Shown one piece after another: positions 36,250-43,582 of a DNA stretch of 64,000 nt. Each line of letters starts with the position of its first letter. Positions within the stretch are counted from its first letter, which is position 1. Below the pieces are notes generated by a model, which had not been told where the DNA came from, did not search any database, and worked only from the letters and a program-made list of their open reading frames with translations. Where the stretch lies: the NCBI GenBank assembly GCA_003164595.1, contig PLTT01000017.1, positions 1-64,000 on the forward strand, written 5' to 3'. Origin of the DNA: Candidatus Saccharimonadota bacterium. Its GTDB lineage: Bacteria; Patescibacteriota; Saccharimonadia; Saccharimonadales; UBA4665. The position numbers were made by a program, and so were the translations under genes.

Positions 36250-37072
36250 TAAAAGTCATGAAATTCTAGTAACAGGCGGAACGGGCCTCGTAGGATCGCG
36301 ACTCTTGAAGCGACTAGTAGAAGCAGGTATTGATTGTCGTGCATTAGTGCGACCTGGCAAGGAACTGCCAGACGGTGTCACGGCAATTGAAGGAGATATC
36401 CTCGATCCCGAATCACTAGCGGCTGCCGTAGAAGGCGTATCCGCAATCATTCACTTCGCTGCGGTATTCCGTACGACCGACGAAGATCAAATCTGGAGAG
36501 TTAATCGTCATGGCACTCATAACCTCATCGAGGCCGTAAAGTCTCACGCACCTGGGGCTCGCTTTATAATGGCAAGCACCTCCAATGTTTACGATCCAGA
36601 CATTTCGCATCCAGGTCGTGAAGATGACCCGGTGACCCCAACACTTGCGTACCCCGCCAGCAAGGTTGAAGCAGAGAACGAACTTCGAAAGAGTGGACTC
36701 AACTGGAGTGTACTTAGACTTGCGTTTGTCTATGGCGACAAAGATGGACATTTGGAATCAGCTACAGGACAACTCGCTGGCATGCATTGGCATCCTGCAC
36801 AGAGGATGAGTTTGATTCACCATCAAGACATCGCAACCGCTGTCGAACTTGCGCTGACTGGAGTAATGGATGGTCGCATCGTCAATATTACTGACGACGC
36901 ACCAACCACGATCTACGAGATTGCCAAAATTGTCGGTGTTTCCTACGAACCATCGGCCGAGCCTCTCACTAACCCTTGGAAGCTTCATATGGACGGGACG
37001 CTTGCCAGAAGCCTCGGTTTCCAGCCAAAAGTTTCAACCGTTTACCAGGCAAGTCGTGAAGGCGCGCTCTAA
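36236..37072 (+). CDS. NAD(P)-dependent epimerase/dehydratase, extended SDR
   Basis: The 278-aa protein has the nucleotide-binding GGTGLVGS (residues 14-21), an active-site Ser in IMASTSNVYD (about 114-116) and the catalytic YPASK (Tyr139, Lys143). The C-terminal part is that of extended SDRs acting on sugar nucleotides, flavonoid-like or steroid substrates. The substrate cannot be assigned. It has a good Shine-Dalgarno (AGAGGGA) and is probably regulated by the overlapping MarR gene. The 65 nt after its stop lead to the convergent defence operon. Confidence 0.85.
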   Translation: MNKSDKSHEILVTGGTGLVGSRLLKRLVEAGIDCRALVRPGKELPDGVTAIEGDILDPESLAAAVEGVSAIIHFAAVFRTTDEDQIWRVNRHGTHNLIEAVKSHAPGARFIMASTSNVYDPDISHPGREDDPVTPTLAYPASKVEAENELRKSGLNWSVLRLAFVYGDKDGHLESATGQLAGMHWHPAQRMSLIHHQDIATAVELALTGVMDGRIVNITDDAPTTIYEIAKIVGVSYEPSAEPLTNPWKLHMDGTLARSLGFQPKVSTVYQASREGAL

Positions 37073-37137
37073 CAAGCACGGGGTAAACGCAGTCTAATTC
37101 TCAAGCCCAGGCTAATCATTCCTCAGCTGCCTGCGAA

Positions 37138-38007
37138 TCAGCCATAGGCAGGAAACTGATGATGGTAGATCACGCCCCAACGTTCAAATGCTTTTTCGAT
37201 CTGGCCGTTCTTTCTAAACTCCTCAGCTTTTCGAGCATTCTCGGCGTCTTCATTCAACATCCGAACTGCCATATCTCTTTCATCTGAGCTCAATTGAACG
37301 TCAATTGCGTTCCCAGATTCCCATGGATCCGCAAATGAGCTTCTTGTCCAACTTTCCATACACCGGAGGGTCTCTGCGACCAGGTATGAATATAGATTTT
37401 CTTCAAAATCACTATTTCTCCAGATTTTCTCTGTCATAAGTTCAACATGGAGTGAGCTCAGATGGTGCCCGTTCGCGATGTTCCAAAACTTCATCAGTTT
37501 GACAAGTACTTTTAACTTGTAGTCGTGTGAAATATTTGCCAGTCTCATGAATTCGGTATGGAATGGAGGATTTGTCGCCATCCATCCTCCGTTTCCGTTC
37601 GGCATAAAATATCCGCCGCCGCTTCGATTAAAGCAAGGCACCACATCCACTGCGAATGTTGAAAAATCTAGCTTCACTGCGACTTTTTTTGAACTAACGG
37701 TTGTTGATCCAAATTCTTCGTTCAATGCGTCTCTGACCATATACAAGAACGCGCTTGAATAATTGTCGTACCGATCCTTATACGTTGGGTAATCAAGTGG
37801 TGCAACTATGTCAACGTCTCGTTCAACTCGGATGATTGTTTTACGGGCATAAGACCCTACTGAAATCGGTGAGTGTGCCATCTCAAAATGTTTGCCCATA
37901 AATTCGCGTATATTTTGAATCTTGGTTTTGGCAAAATCGTCTTGAAGATCGGTCAGATCAAACCCCGCTCTCAATTCATTAAAACCTTGTGCGACGGAAG
38001 TTGCCAT
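37138..38007 (-). CDS. SMODS-type CD-NTase, cyclic oligonucleotide synthase (CBASS-like)
   Basis: This 289-aa protein is a nucleotidyltransferase of the CD-NTase/SMODS family, which makes cyclic di- or trinucleotides in CBASS immunity. The signature is complete: Gly51-Ser52 (SVGSYARKT), the metal-binding pair Asp64 and Asp66 (RDVDIV) and the third Asp121 (FAVDVVP). The family segments GGWMATNPPFHTEFMRLA and LVKLMKFWNIANG follow, and it ends in the typical W-x-x-x-x-hydrophobic-FP tail (WGVIYHHQFPAYG). It shares one base with the SLATT stop (TAATG), so translation is coupled. The nucleotide product cannot be read from the sequence. Confidence 0.9.
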   Translation of the reverse strand: MATSVAQGFNELRAGFDLTDLQDDFAKTKIQNIREFMGKHFEMAHSPISVGSYARKTIIRVERDVDIVAPLDYPTYKDRYDNYSSAFLYMVRDALNEEFGSTTVSSKKVAVKLDFSTFAVDVVPCFNRSGGGYFMPNGNGGWMATNPPFHTEFMRLANISHDYKLKVLVKLMKFWNIANGHHLSSLHVELMTEKIWRNSDFEENLYSYLVAETLRCMESWTRSSFADPWESGNAIDVQLSSDERDMAVRMLNEDAENARKAEEFRKNGQIEKAFERWGVIYHHQFPAYG

Positions 38008-38561
38008 TAAAGTTCAGGCGCCTTCCAGAGAGGGTCGTCTTCGTAATTAGACTCGCCTCGTTCGATCGATGCTTTCGTCTTCTTATAGACAGACTTGTAG
38101 ATATGGCGAGGAAGTTCTTCTCTCAGACCATTGCGTCGCTTGTTCAGATCTTTCCCTCGGTTGACGAGAACATCTATATCAAGATCGGATTTCAAATCAA
38201 CTTGTTGAAATGTCAAAGCATCATTTCGCAAACTAATGTAACGATCTCCTTTGAGCCCATGGAGGTCTGCATTCTCTTCTGGTTTCAGAAATCCTCTAAG
38301 AGACACAAGCAATGCAGAAATTAATGCCAACGTTGCAGTAATCCATCTATGCGCTCCGGCTATTGCTGTAATTCCAGCACCACTTGCCAACAATGCACTC
38401 AGAACAACTGAAGGGATTCCAAGCCATCTATTCAGCTTGTCCCAGAAAACGCCCATTGCTTGGTGCGATCGACCTGAATACGTCGAGTCGATTATCACTC
38501 GGTTAGCATCCTCCCACAATGCTTTAACCGTCGCAGTCTCATCCTTGTCACGATTTGCCAT
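38007..38561 (-). CDS. SLATT-domain two-TM membrane protein, predicted CBASS effector
   Basis: From the ATG at 38561 (GGAG Shine-Dalgarno 9 nt upstream) the product is 184 aa. After an amphipathic N-terminus (EDANRVIIDSTYSGRSHQAM) come two adjacent membrane helices (about 47-68 and 71-88), then RGFLKPEENADLHGLKGDRY and a long helical cytosolic part. This is the SLATT architecture, named for its link to SMODS and SLOG proteins and predicted to form pores or disrupt membranes once the second messenger is made. Pairing with an adjacent SMODS enzyme supports that role. An in-frame ATG at 38615 would overlap the upstream gene. Confidence 0.88.
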   Translation of the reverse strand: MANRDKDETATVKALWEDANRVIIDSTYSGRSHQAMGVFWDKLNRWLGIPSVVLSALLASGAGITAIAGAHRWITATLALISALLVSLRGFLKPEENADLHGLKGDRYISLRNDALTFQQVDLKSDLDIDVLVNRGKDLNKRRNGLREELPRHIYKSVYKKTKASIERGESNYEDDPLWKAPEL

Positions 38562-38587
38562 TGCCAGATTCTCCGTTCTACGGATAA

Positions 38588-39013
38588 TTATCCTCTGACG
38601 GTCGCACGTTTGCAATCATCACCATACATCTGATTATCTGCAAGCGCCAGAAACACACGCGCCAACTTTTCGAGATCAGGTTCTGGGTGCATGATCGATG
38701 TCACGCGTAGCTTCCTCGGGTTTGTGATGATCTTGATGGTCTCAGGACGCGGTCTGGTGAGTTCTACGAAGTGTTTACCGGCTTTGTGAGCGAGACTGGG
38801 CTCAAGCATGCTGATGTAGTCGCGATAACTCGCAAGCTCGTGTTCTTCGATATCAACCGTTGGCAAGAAGTATAGATGTAATTCAAGTTGGGCCGTCGGC
38901 TTCAGGTAACTGAATACTTGTTGGTGCGTCACCCAAAGGTAAAACAGAAGCCCATGACGAATGAAGTATTTCGATCTATTCAAACGCGGCACCGGTACAT
39001 CTACCTCTGTCAC
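38588..39013 (-). CDS. Unknown 141-aa protein, first gene of the CBASS-like operon
   Basis: I do not recognise this protein. It starts with GTG at 39013, since an in-frame stop lies upstream and no ATG fits. It has no Shine-Dalgarno. The N-terminal half is aromatic and mildly hydrophobic (HGLLFYLWVTHQQVFSYLKP), followed by acidic and charged helices (VDIEEHELASYRDYISMLEP) and a basic segment (ELTRPRPETIKIITNPRKLR). No signal peptide, zinc motif or known catalytic motif is evident. It lies 26 nt upstream of the SLATT gene on the same strand. It could be a regulator, an accessory or inhibitor of the system, or a truncated remnant. Confidence 0.6.
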   Translation of the reverse strand: MTEVDVPVPRLNRSKYFIRHGLLFYLWVTHQQVFSYLKPTAQLELHLYFLPTVDIEEHELASYRDYISMLEPSLAHKAGKHFVELTRPRPETIKIITNPRKLRVTSIMHPEPDLEKLARVFLALADNQMYGDDCKRATVRG

Positions 39014-39051
39014 AAAATGACGGAATTATTGTCTCATACGTGTACCGGTGA
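38991..39051. repeat. Perfect 10-bp inverted repeat upstream of the CBASS-like operon
   Basis: CACCGGTACA at 38991-39000 and TGTACCGGTG at 39042-39051 are exact reverse complements separated by 41 bp. The repeat spans the GTG start of the 141-aa gene and the expected promoter area, so it may be a looped operator or an mRNA stem. A smaller GTCA-N5-TGAC palindrome lies inside. Apart from this, the 180 nt between 39014 and tRNA-Val hold nothing that I recognise. Confidence 0.6.
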
Positions 39052-39193
39052 GCAAAACACGCCAGTGGACAACAACCCCGTTCAACAGAGGTGGATCGTT
39101 GTAAGAAAGAAATTCATGTTCGTATTTTAGGGAGAGCGATCGGACAAGTGGTAACAGATACAGAAGTCGAATTAAGTGTACAAAATGTATAAA

Positions 39194-39270
39194 TGGTGGG
39201 TGATGAGGGATTCGAACCCCCGACCCTCTCAGTGTAAATGAGATGCTCTAGCCAGCTGAGCTAATCACCC
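39194..39270 (-). tRNA. tRNA-Val (UAC)
   Basis: The minus strand folds as a class I tRNA. GGGTGAT pairs with ATCACCC, the D arm is TAGCTCAGCTGGCTAGAGC, the anticodon stem-loop TCTCATTTACACTGAGA has anticodon TAC, and the T arm is GGGGGTTCGAATCCCTC. CCA is encoded at 39194-39196. Its 3' end faces the accessory island, a classic integration position. Confidence 0.96.
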
Positions 39271-39385
39271 TAACCAACAGAGTATATCATAAAAAACCCA
39301 CTGATATTAATCACCTAAAACTTAGAATATAAATATTATAGGAGTAGGTAGAACTGATATACTTAGATAACAACTATACGTATAC

Positions 39386-39469
39386 GCGCGAGTGGTGAAA
39401 TGGTAAACACGCTAGTCTGAGGGACTAGTGCCGCAAGGTTTGGAGGTTCAAGTCCTCTCTCGCGCACCA
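39386..39469 (+). tRNA. tRNA-Leu (GAG)
   Basis: A class II tRNA on the plus strand. GCGCGAG pairs with CTCGCGC, the anticodon loop CTGAGGG carries GAG, the variable arm is TGCCGCAAGGTT and the T arm is GGAGGTTCAAGTCCTC. CCA is encoded. A TATACG hexamer ends 5 nt before the mature 5' end. Confidence 0.95.
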
Positions 39470-39517
39470 TTATTCCCGTAAATATTTATTTCTAGAAATC
39501 TTCAATGTTATACATTC

Positions 39518-41152
39518 TTAGCGCATTGGCAAGTGCTCATAGCCAGCACCAACATCGTAATCATGTCTGAGCAGTGCTTTGATGTCATCAACTCCAACAT
39601 TCATTTTAACCCCGGGGTTCATAGTCCCGTAAGGATCAAAAATCTGTTTTACCTTCTGGAACAGGTCATAAATCTCGCTACCATAAATCTTCTCAAGGTA
39701 AGGCCCTCTTAGCCGTCCATCACCGTGACCGGCAGAAGTACTCCCGCCCAGCCTAGTAATCAGAGCTGTGTATTCCTCTAGAAGACGGAATATGGTCTGT
39801 CGATCTCCGACCTGACTCAAGTCGAGGTACGGCTGAATGATAAGATTGGCGTCTCCGACATGCCCCCAGACGGCAGTCTTGATGTGGTTTTTAGCCAACA
39901 TCTGGTAAATGCCATCGAGATAGTCAGCTAGTGACTCTGGAGGGACTATGCCATCTTCAATTATCGGTAAAGCCCTTAAATTACCCCGGTTCTGATTAAT
40001 AATTGCCGCGACGCTTTGCCTGATCCTGTGAAACTCTAACTGCGTCTCTGAAGTTGTGGCAATTTTGATGGCTTTGGCATATTGGGTCAATATCTTTTGG
40101 GCTTTTTTAGCATCACGTTTTTGAGATCGTTCGTTGATATCATCAAACTCTACCAGTAGAACGAAATTAGGATAAGGGTTCAGTAATGGGTCTTTCAGGA
40201 GATTTGGGTGGGTCTCGTGTAATAATTCAAACACACCCTTATCAACCAACTCAATTGAACTTGGCAGTTCCGACATTGATCTTAACTCACGAACAGCTTC
40301 GGCTATGGAAGTTATATCATCAAAGGTTCCAAGTAATAATGTCTTAGAGGGGTTATATGGTATCGTTCTGAAACTAATTTCGCTGATTATTCCCAGCGTA
40401 CCCTCGGAACCAACAAATAAGGGCGTAAGGTCAAATGTATTCTTGGTCTTAACATCCCAAATATCGTAGCCGGCAGAGTTTTTTGTGACGTTCAATTTAA
40501 GACCGGTAATAAGCTTTTCGTTCTCTTCAATTAGGGCGTCCACCCGACGATAGACTTCCCCTTCCAGAGTAGCCAACCCCAATTTCTTGCTAAGCTCTCG
40601 CTTGGCTAGGGGCTTAGTGGTAATAACCTCACCATTAGCCAACACTACTCGCAAACTTTCAACGTATAATCTTGTATCGCCGTACTTAAACGATCGATCA
40701 CCACTGGCGTTGTTGGCTACAGCTCCGCCAACTGTTGAATACTCCATAGAGCTTGGTGCGGCCGGTATGAAATGACCATGAGTCATCAGGGTTTGCTGTA
40801 ATTTACCATAATTTAACCCCGGCTCAACCAATACTTTGCCACCTCGGCTATCAAGCTCTAATATTCTATGCATATGTGCCGGTAAGGCCATTATGATGCC
40901 AGTACCTAGTGCAGCACCGGTTTGATCAGTGCCACTACCTCTAGCGGTTATCGGCAGCAAACGTCCACGCTCAGCCAATTGCCAGGTAAAGCGGGCAGTT
41001 TTTCTAATATCAGCTTCGTTACGGGGGTAAACTGCAAGTGTTGGAGTAATGGTAAAGACACTAGCATCAGTCGAAAAGTATCGTCGGGCATCAGTGGAAT
41101 CCATTACCTCACCTGACAAGTGATCTTGTAGATAGTACGATACTTTACTCAT
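39518..41152 (-). CDS. FAD-linked oxidase, glycolate/D-lactate dehydrogenase (GlcD) type
   Basis: The 544-aa flavoprotein has an FAD-binding domain of the PCMH type (RGSGTDQTGAALGTGIIMAL, VEPGLNYGKLQQTLMTHGHF, GGAVANNASGDRSFKYGDTR, FVGSEGTLGIISEISFRTIP) and the FAD-oxidase C-terminal domain (AVWGHVGDANLIIQPYLDLS, TSAGHGDGRLRGPYLEKIYG, FDPYGTMNPGVKMNV). The family oxidises D-lactate, glycolate or similar 2-hydroxy acids. The Fe-S domain and the GlcE/GlcF partners are not present, so the electron acceptor is unclear. A Shine-Dalgarno (AAGGGG) and an extended -10 precede it. Confidence 0.85.
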   Translation of the reverse strand: MSKVSYYLQDHLSGEVMDSTDARRYFSTDASVFTITPTLAVYPRNEADIRKTARFTWQLAERGRLLPITARGSGTDQTGAALGTGIIMALPAHMHRILELDSRGGKVLVEPGLNYGKLQQTLMTHGHFIPAAPSSMEYSTVGGAVANNASGDRSFKYGDTRLYVESLRVVLANGEVITTKPLAKRELSKKLGLATLEGEVYRRVDALIEENEKLITGLKLNVTKNSAGYDIWDVKTKNTFDLTPLFVGSEGTLGIISEISFRTIPYNPSKTLLLGTFDDITSIAEAVRELRSMSELPSSIELVDKGVFELLHETHPNLLKDPLLNPYPNFVLLVEFDDINERSQKRDAKKAQKILTQYAKAIKIATTSETQLEFHRIRQSVAAIINQNRGNLRALPIIEDGIVPPESLADYLDGIYQMLAKNHIKTAVWGHVGDANLIIQPYLDLSQVGDRQTIFRLLEEYTALITRLGGSTSAGHGDGRLRGPYLEKIYGSEIYDLFQKVKQIFDPYGTMNPGVKMNVGVDDIKALLRHDYDVGAGYEHLPMR

Positions 41153-41193
41153 GTAGCCCCTTATTAGTCCTATTTCGTTTATGCCTATAAATA

Positions 41194-41202
41194 ATCATAG
41201 CA
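41194..41202 (-). promoter_or_regulatory. Extended -10 promoter for the FAD oxidase
   Basis: The minus strand reads TGC-TATGAT, an extended -10 with five of six consensus bases, about 42 nt before the oxidase ATG. No clear -35 was found at 17 bp, which is common with extended -10 promoters. Confidence 0.45.
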
Positions 41203-41316
41203 CGAGCGGCTATGTTCTTGTAAGCCAGCCATCCGCTACGTTCATAAGATATTGATATCGCCTACTTTGGTTATCGGCATGACTTAATTGTAGCAAGCAA
41301 AGTCTATAGCACTGGC

Positions 41317-42144
41317 CTAAAGACCGAAGAGATGCTCTATTACTTGGATATAGAAATCGATAACCTGAGCTCTGTTTTCTGGTGAGGTCAGCGCAAAATG
41401 AGCTAGCCCGAAATTGCTATTGATCTCTAGTACATAGGCCGTACCCTGAGCATCAAATATCACATCAACGGCACCAAGTTTAAGACCGATTGATTGAGTA
41501 GATTGGATGGCGAGACTTTGGGCATCCTCGCCGATGTTAGCGACAGACATAGATTCCGGCGTAGCTCCCAAGTTAAGATTAAACATTCTTAGCCCATCAA
41601 CTTGCACGGGGTTCTTCTTCTCGTAGGCTAGCTCAATCGAATCATCCAAGACAACGAGCCGCACTTCGCGTTGGATATCTATAAAAGGTGAAGCTGCCCA
41701 AGCAACAGTGTCAGTGCCCTCAATATGAGAGATAATATCCTGCGCAGTGTCGAAGCGCGCTACTAGCTGGCCGCAGCGACCGAATAATGGCTTAATTACT
41801 AAACTTTGATATTGTTTCAAGAGTTCTTCTACTGCCACGGGGTCAACCTTGGGTTTATCAACCGTCGTTAACAAGTAATGCGGTACTGCTGCTATACCAG
41901 ATTGGGCTAGCAGTTGGGAGGTGGCAACTTTATCCGTTGCAATTTCAGCTGGAGATTGTGCATTGTAATCAAAAATATTTCCGTAAATGAATCGTTTTAG
42001 GCCATTCTTCTCTAATGTAATTACCCAATCATCGGATAATGTATTGTAGGAGATATCATACTTTTTGCAGGCCCTATAAACTGCTTCTAGTAGGGCACGA
42101 TCTTTGGCTAGGTAATCTGACGACATAATAGTTTTTGCTTGCAT
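41317..42144 (-). CDS. RimK/glutathione-synthetase-like ATP-grasp ligase
   Basis: The 275-aa protein has the ATP-grasp layout: a small N-terminal region, the lid (TDKVATSQLLAQSGIAAVPH), the ATP-binding LVIKPLFGRCGQLV, and the C-terminal metal-binding GAVDVIFDAQGTAYVLEINS, with the conserved E-x-N. Such enzymes join a carboxylate to an amine, for example RimK glutamate ligases. The substrate is unknown. ATG codons at 42144 and 42126 are both possible starts. It is the 164-nt-distant upstream neighbour of the oxidase gene. Confidence 0.8.
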   Translation of the reverse strand: MQAKTIMSSDYLAKDRALLEAVYRACKKYDISYNTLSDDWVITLEKNGLKRFIYGNIFDYNAQSPAEIATDKVATSQLLAQSGIAAVPHYLLTTVDKPKVDPVAVEELLKQYQSLVIKPLFGRCGQLVARFDTAQDIISHIEGTDTVAWAASPFIDIQREVRLVVLDDSIELAYEKKNPVQVDGLRMFNLNLGATPESMSVANIGEDAQSLAIQSTQSIGLKLGAVDVIFDAQGTAYVLEINSNFGLAHFALTSPENRAQVIDFYIQVIEHLFGL

Positions 42145-42153
42145 CCAAGTGTT

Positions 42154-42173
42154 GATGACGAAAAAATGTCATC
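42154..42173. repeat. 6-bp stem-loop just upstream of the ATP-grasp gene
   Basis: GATGAC at 42154-42159 and GTCATC at 42168-42173 form a perfect stem with an A/T-run loop. It lies 10 nt before the ATP-grasp start codon, downstream of tRNA-Leu(UAG). It may end the tRNA transcript or affect translation of the next gene. The U-run is in the loop, so it is not a canonical terminator. Confidence 0.35.
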
Positions 42174-42214
42174 CATCTATTTAAGTACAACATTAGCTTA
42201 ATTTAACAATATCC

Positions 42215-42299
42215 TGGTGGGGATGAAAGGACTTGAACCTTCACGCCTTGCGGCACTAGCTCCTAAGGCTAGCGTGTCTGCCAATTCCACCACATCCCC
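42215..42299 (-). tRNA. tRNA-Leu (UAG)
   Basis: A class II tRNA on the minus strand. GGGGATG pairs with CATCCCC, the anticodon loop CTTAGGA carries TAG, the variable arm contains TGCCGCAAGGC, and the T arm is GAAGGTTCAAGTCCTTT. CCA is encoded at 42215-42217. It shares the GCTAG anticodon-stem and variable-arm sequence with tRNA-Leu(GAG) 2.8 kb away. Confidence 0.95.
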
Positions 42300-42404
42300 A
42301 TGGGTAAAGCATTGATTATATGATATCAGATATCTTGTTGACAAATACAATTACATAATCGATAGTTAAGCTTAATTAATCTAAGAGTACTAAAGGAGTT
42401 AGAT

Positions 42405-43058
42405 GTGAGCGAAACTGAAACAAATTCTAATGAACTGCCAGGTGCTTTTTCACTGTTCCAACCAAGCTGGGAGGCTCTAAGACTCAACCTCGTGACGTTT
42501 ATCGAGCTAGCTTTAATCCCAGTATTGATAATTTTGGTTGGATCACTGCTCAAACACGCCGCTGGCGTTGCACTTACCTCAATTGGAGAAATCTTAGCAA
42601 TTGTATTTTCGCCCGCCGTATATTTGACTCAGCTAAGATCGGCTCAAAATAAAACAATTGATTTTGCTGACGCTCTAAAAGAAAGTTTTCACTATTTCTG
42701 GCGATTTATGGGCCTCATTATTTGCGTGGGCATTATCATAACCATCGGCTTCATATTACTGATTGTCCCTGGGTTCTTTATGATACGAAGATATATGCTT
42801 TCACCATATTATTTACTAGACCGCGACATGAATGTTTTTGATGCCATGAAAGCCAGCGCCGAAGACTCTAAGAAATTTAGTGGCGCAATCTGGGGGTTAA
42901 TCGGAGTAATGGCAATGCTAGTTATAGTTATTGCAATCTTGGAAGCAGTAGTAATCTGGTTGTACGTAATTGGGCTGGTCGTTTACTATACTTATTACTG
43001 CGCACCATCGATACGTTATCTACAGATAAAAAAGGCATCTAAGGCAGTAAAAGATTAG
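42405..43058 (+). CDS. Polytopic membrane protein of unknown function
   Basis: The 217-aa protein has about four to five hydrophobic segments (for example FIELALIPVLIILVGSLLK, FMGLIICVGIIITIGFILLI, GLIGVMAMLVIVIAILEAVV, WLYVIGLVVYYTYYC). A conserved-looking VPGFFMIRRYMLSPYYLLDR segment resembles the DUF975/GlpM-like stress membrane proteins found in many Gram-positives. The start is GTG at 42405 with AAGGAG 7 nt upstream; the ATG two bases earlier is followed directly by TGA. It converges on rsmD, overlapping its end by 4 nt. Confidence 0.7.
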   Translation: MSETETNSNELPGAFSLFQPSWEALRLNLVTFIELALIPVLIILVGSLLKHAAGVALTSIGEILAIVFSPAVYLTQLRSAQNKTIDFADALKESFHYFWRFMGLIICVGIIITIGFILLIVPGFFMIRRYMLSPYYLLDRDMNVFDAMKASAEDSKKFSGAIWGLIGVMAMLVIVIAILEAVVIWLYVIGLVVYYTYYCAPSIRYLQIKKASKAVKD

Positions 43059-43582
43059 CCTCGAAAGAATATCAGCTGAGCATCGCCATAGTTGTGCTCA
43101 GCGACTACTTTTAGCCCCGCAAAAACCGGAACTGGTGTTTTTGCCGGCCAATCAAGTATAAATAAACCGCCTGGTTTAACGTGGTTTATCATTTTAGTAA
43201 CAATGAACAGTTGCAGGTCGTCATAAGGCGGTGCGGCAATAACAATATCAAATTGCTGGTCGGGGTTGTTGTCCGACCAACCACTAGCATTGGCCCGAAT
43301 GGCTTTAATTTTATCCCCTAGCCCGAGGCTCTTGATACTTTCTTGGATAGCTGTTTGCGCCTTTTTATCAATATCTATCGCCACAACCGATTCGGCGTCA
43401 CGGCTGATAGCTTCAAAGCTAAGAGCCCCACTACCAGCAAAGGCATCAAGCATTGTTAGCCCACTAATATCGCCCAGGGCATTGAACAGCCCTCCGCGAG
43501 CCTTATCACTCATCGGGTGAGTTCTATTACTATTTGGCGAGTTGAACGTCCTGCCACCTAGATAGCCAGCGATTATCCTCAT
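43055..43582 (-). CDS. rsmD: RsmD-type 16S rRNA guanine-N2 methyltransferase
   Basis: The 175-aa protein has the RsmD layout: MRIIAGYLGGRTFNSPNSNR, THPMSDKARGGLFNALGDIS, the SAM-binding MLDAFAGSGALSFEAISRDA and the acidic loop VVAIDIDKKAQ. The family methylates G966 of 16S rRNA. The catalytic motif IV, normally N/DPPY, reads APPY at residues 117-120, so activity is uncertain. It overlaps the 263-aa gene upstream by 4 nt. Confidence 0.85.
   Translation of the reverse strand: MRIIAGYLGGRTFNSPNSNRTHPMSDKARGGLFNALGDISGLTMLDAFAGSGALSFEAISRDAESVVAIDIDKKAQTAIQESIKSLGLGDKIKAIRANASGWSDNNPDQQFDIVIAAPPYDDLQLFIVTKMINHVKPGGLFILDWPAKTPVPVFAGLKVVAEHNYGDAQLIFFRG

Noticed and set aside
38888-39130. 80-aa plus-strand reading frame opposite the 141-aa gene
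   Set aside because: It has no Shine-Dalgarno, lies across the inverted repeat and promoter area, and shows no recognisable protein pattern. The minus-strand genes form the coherent operon.
35223-39196. tRNA-Val attL/attR direct repeats flanking the island
   Set aside because: I compared the tRNA-Val 3' end with the sequence near 35200-35300 by eye and found no convincing duplicate, so integration at the tRNA is only inferred from position. No integrase gene is present.
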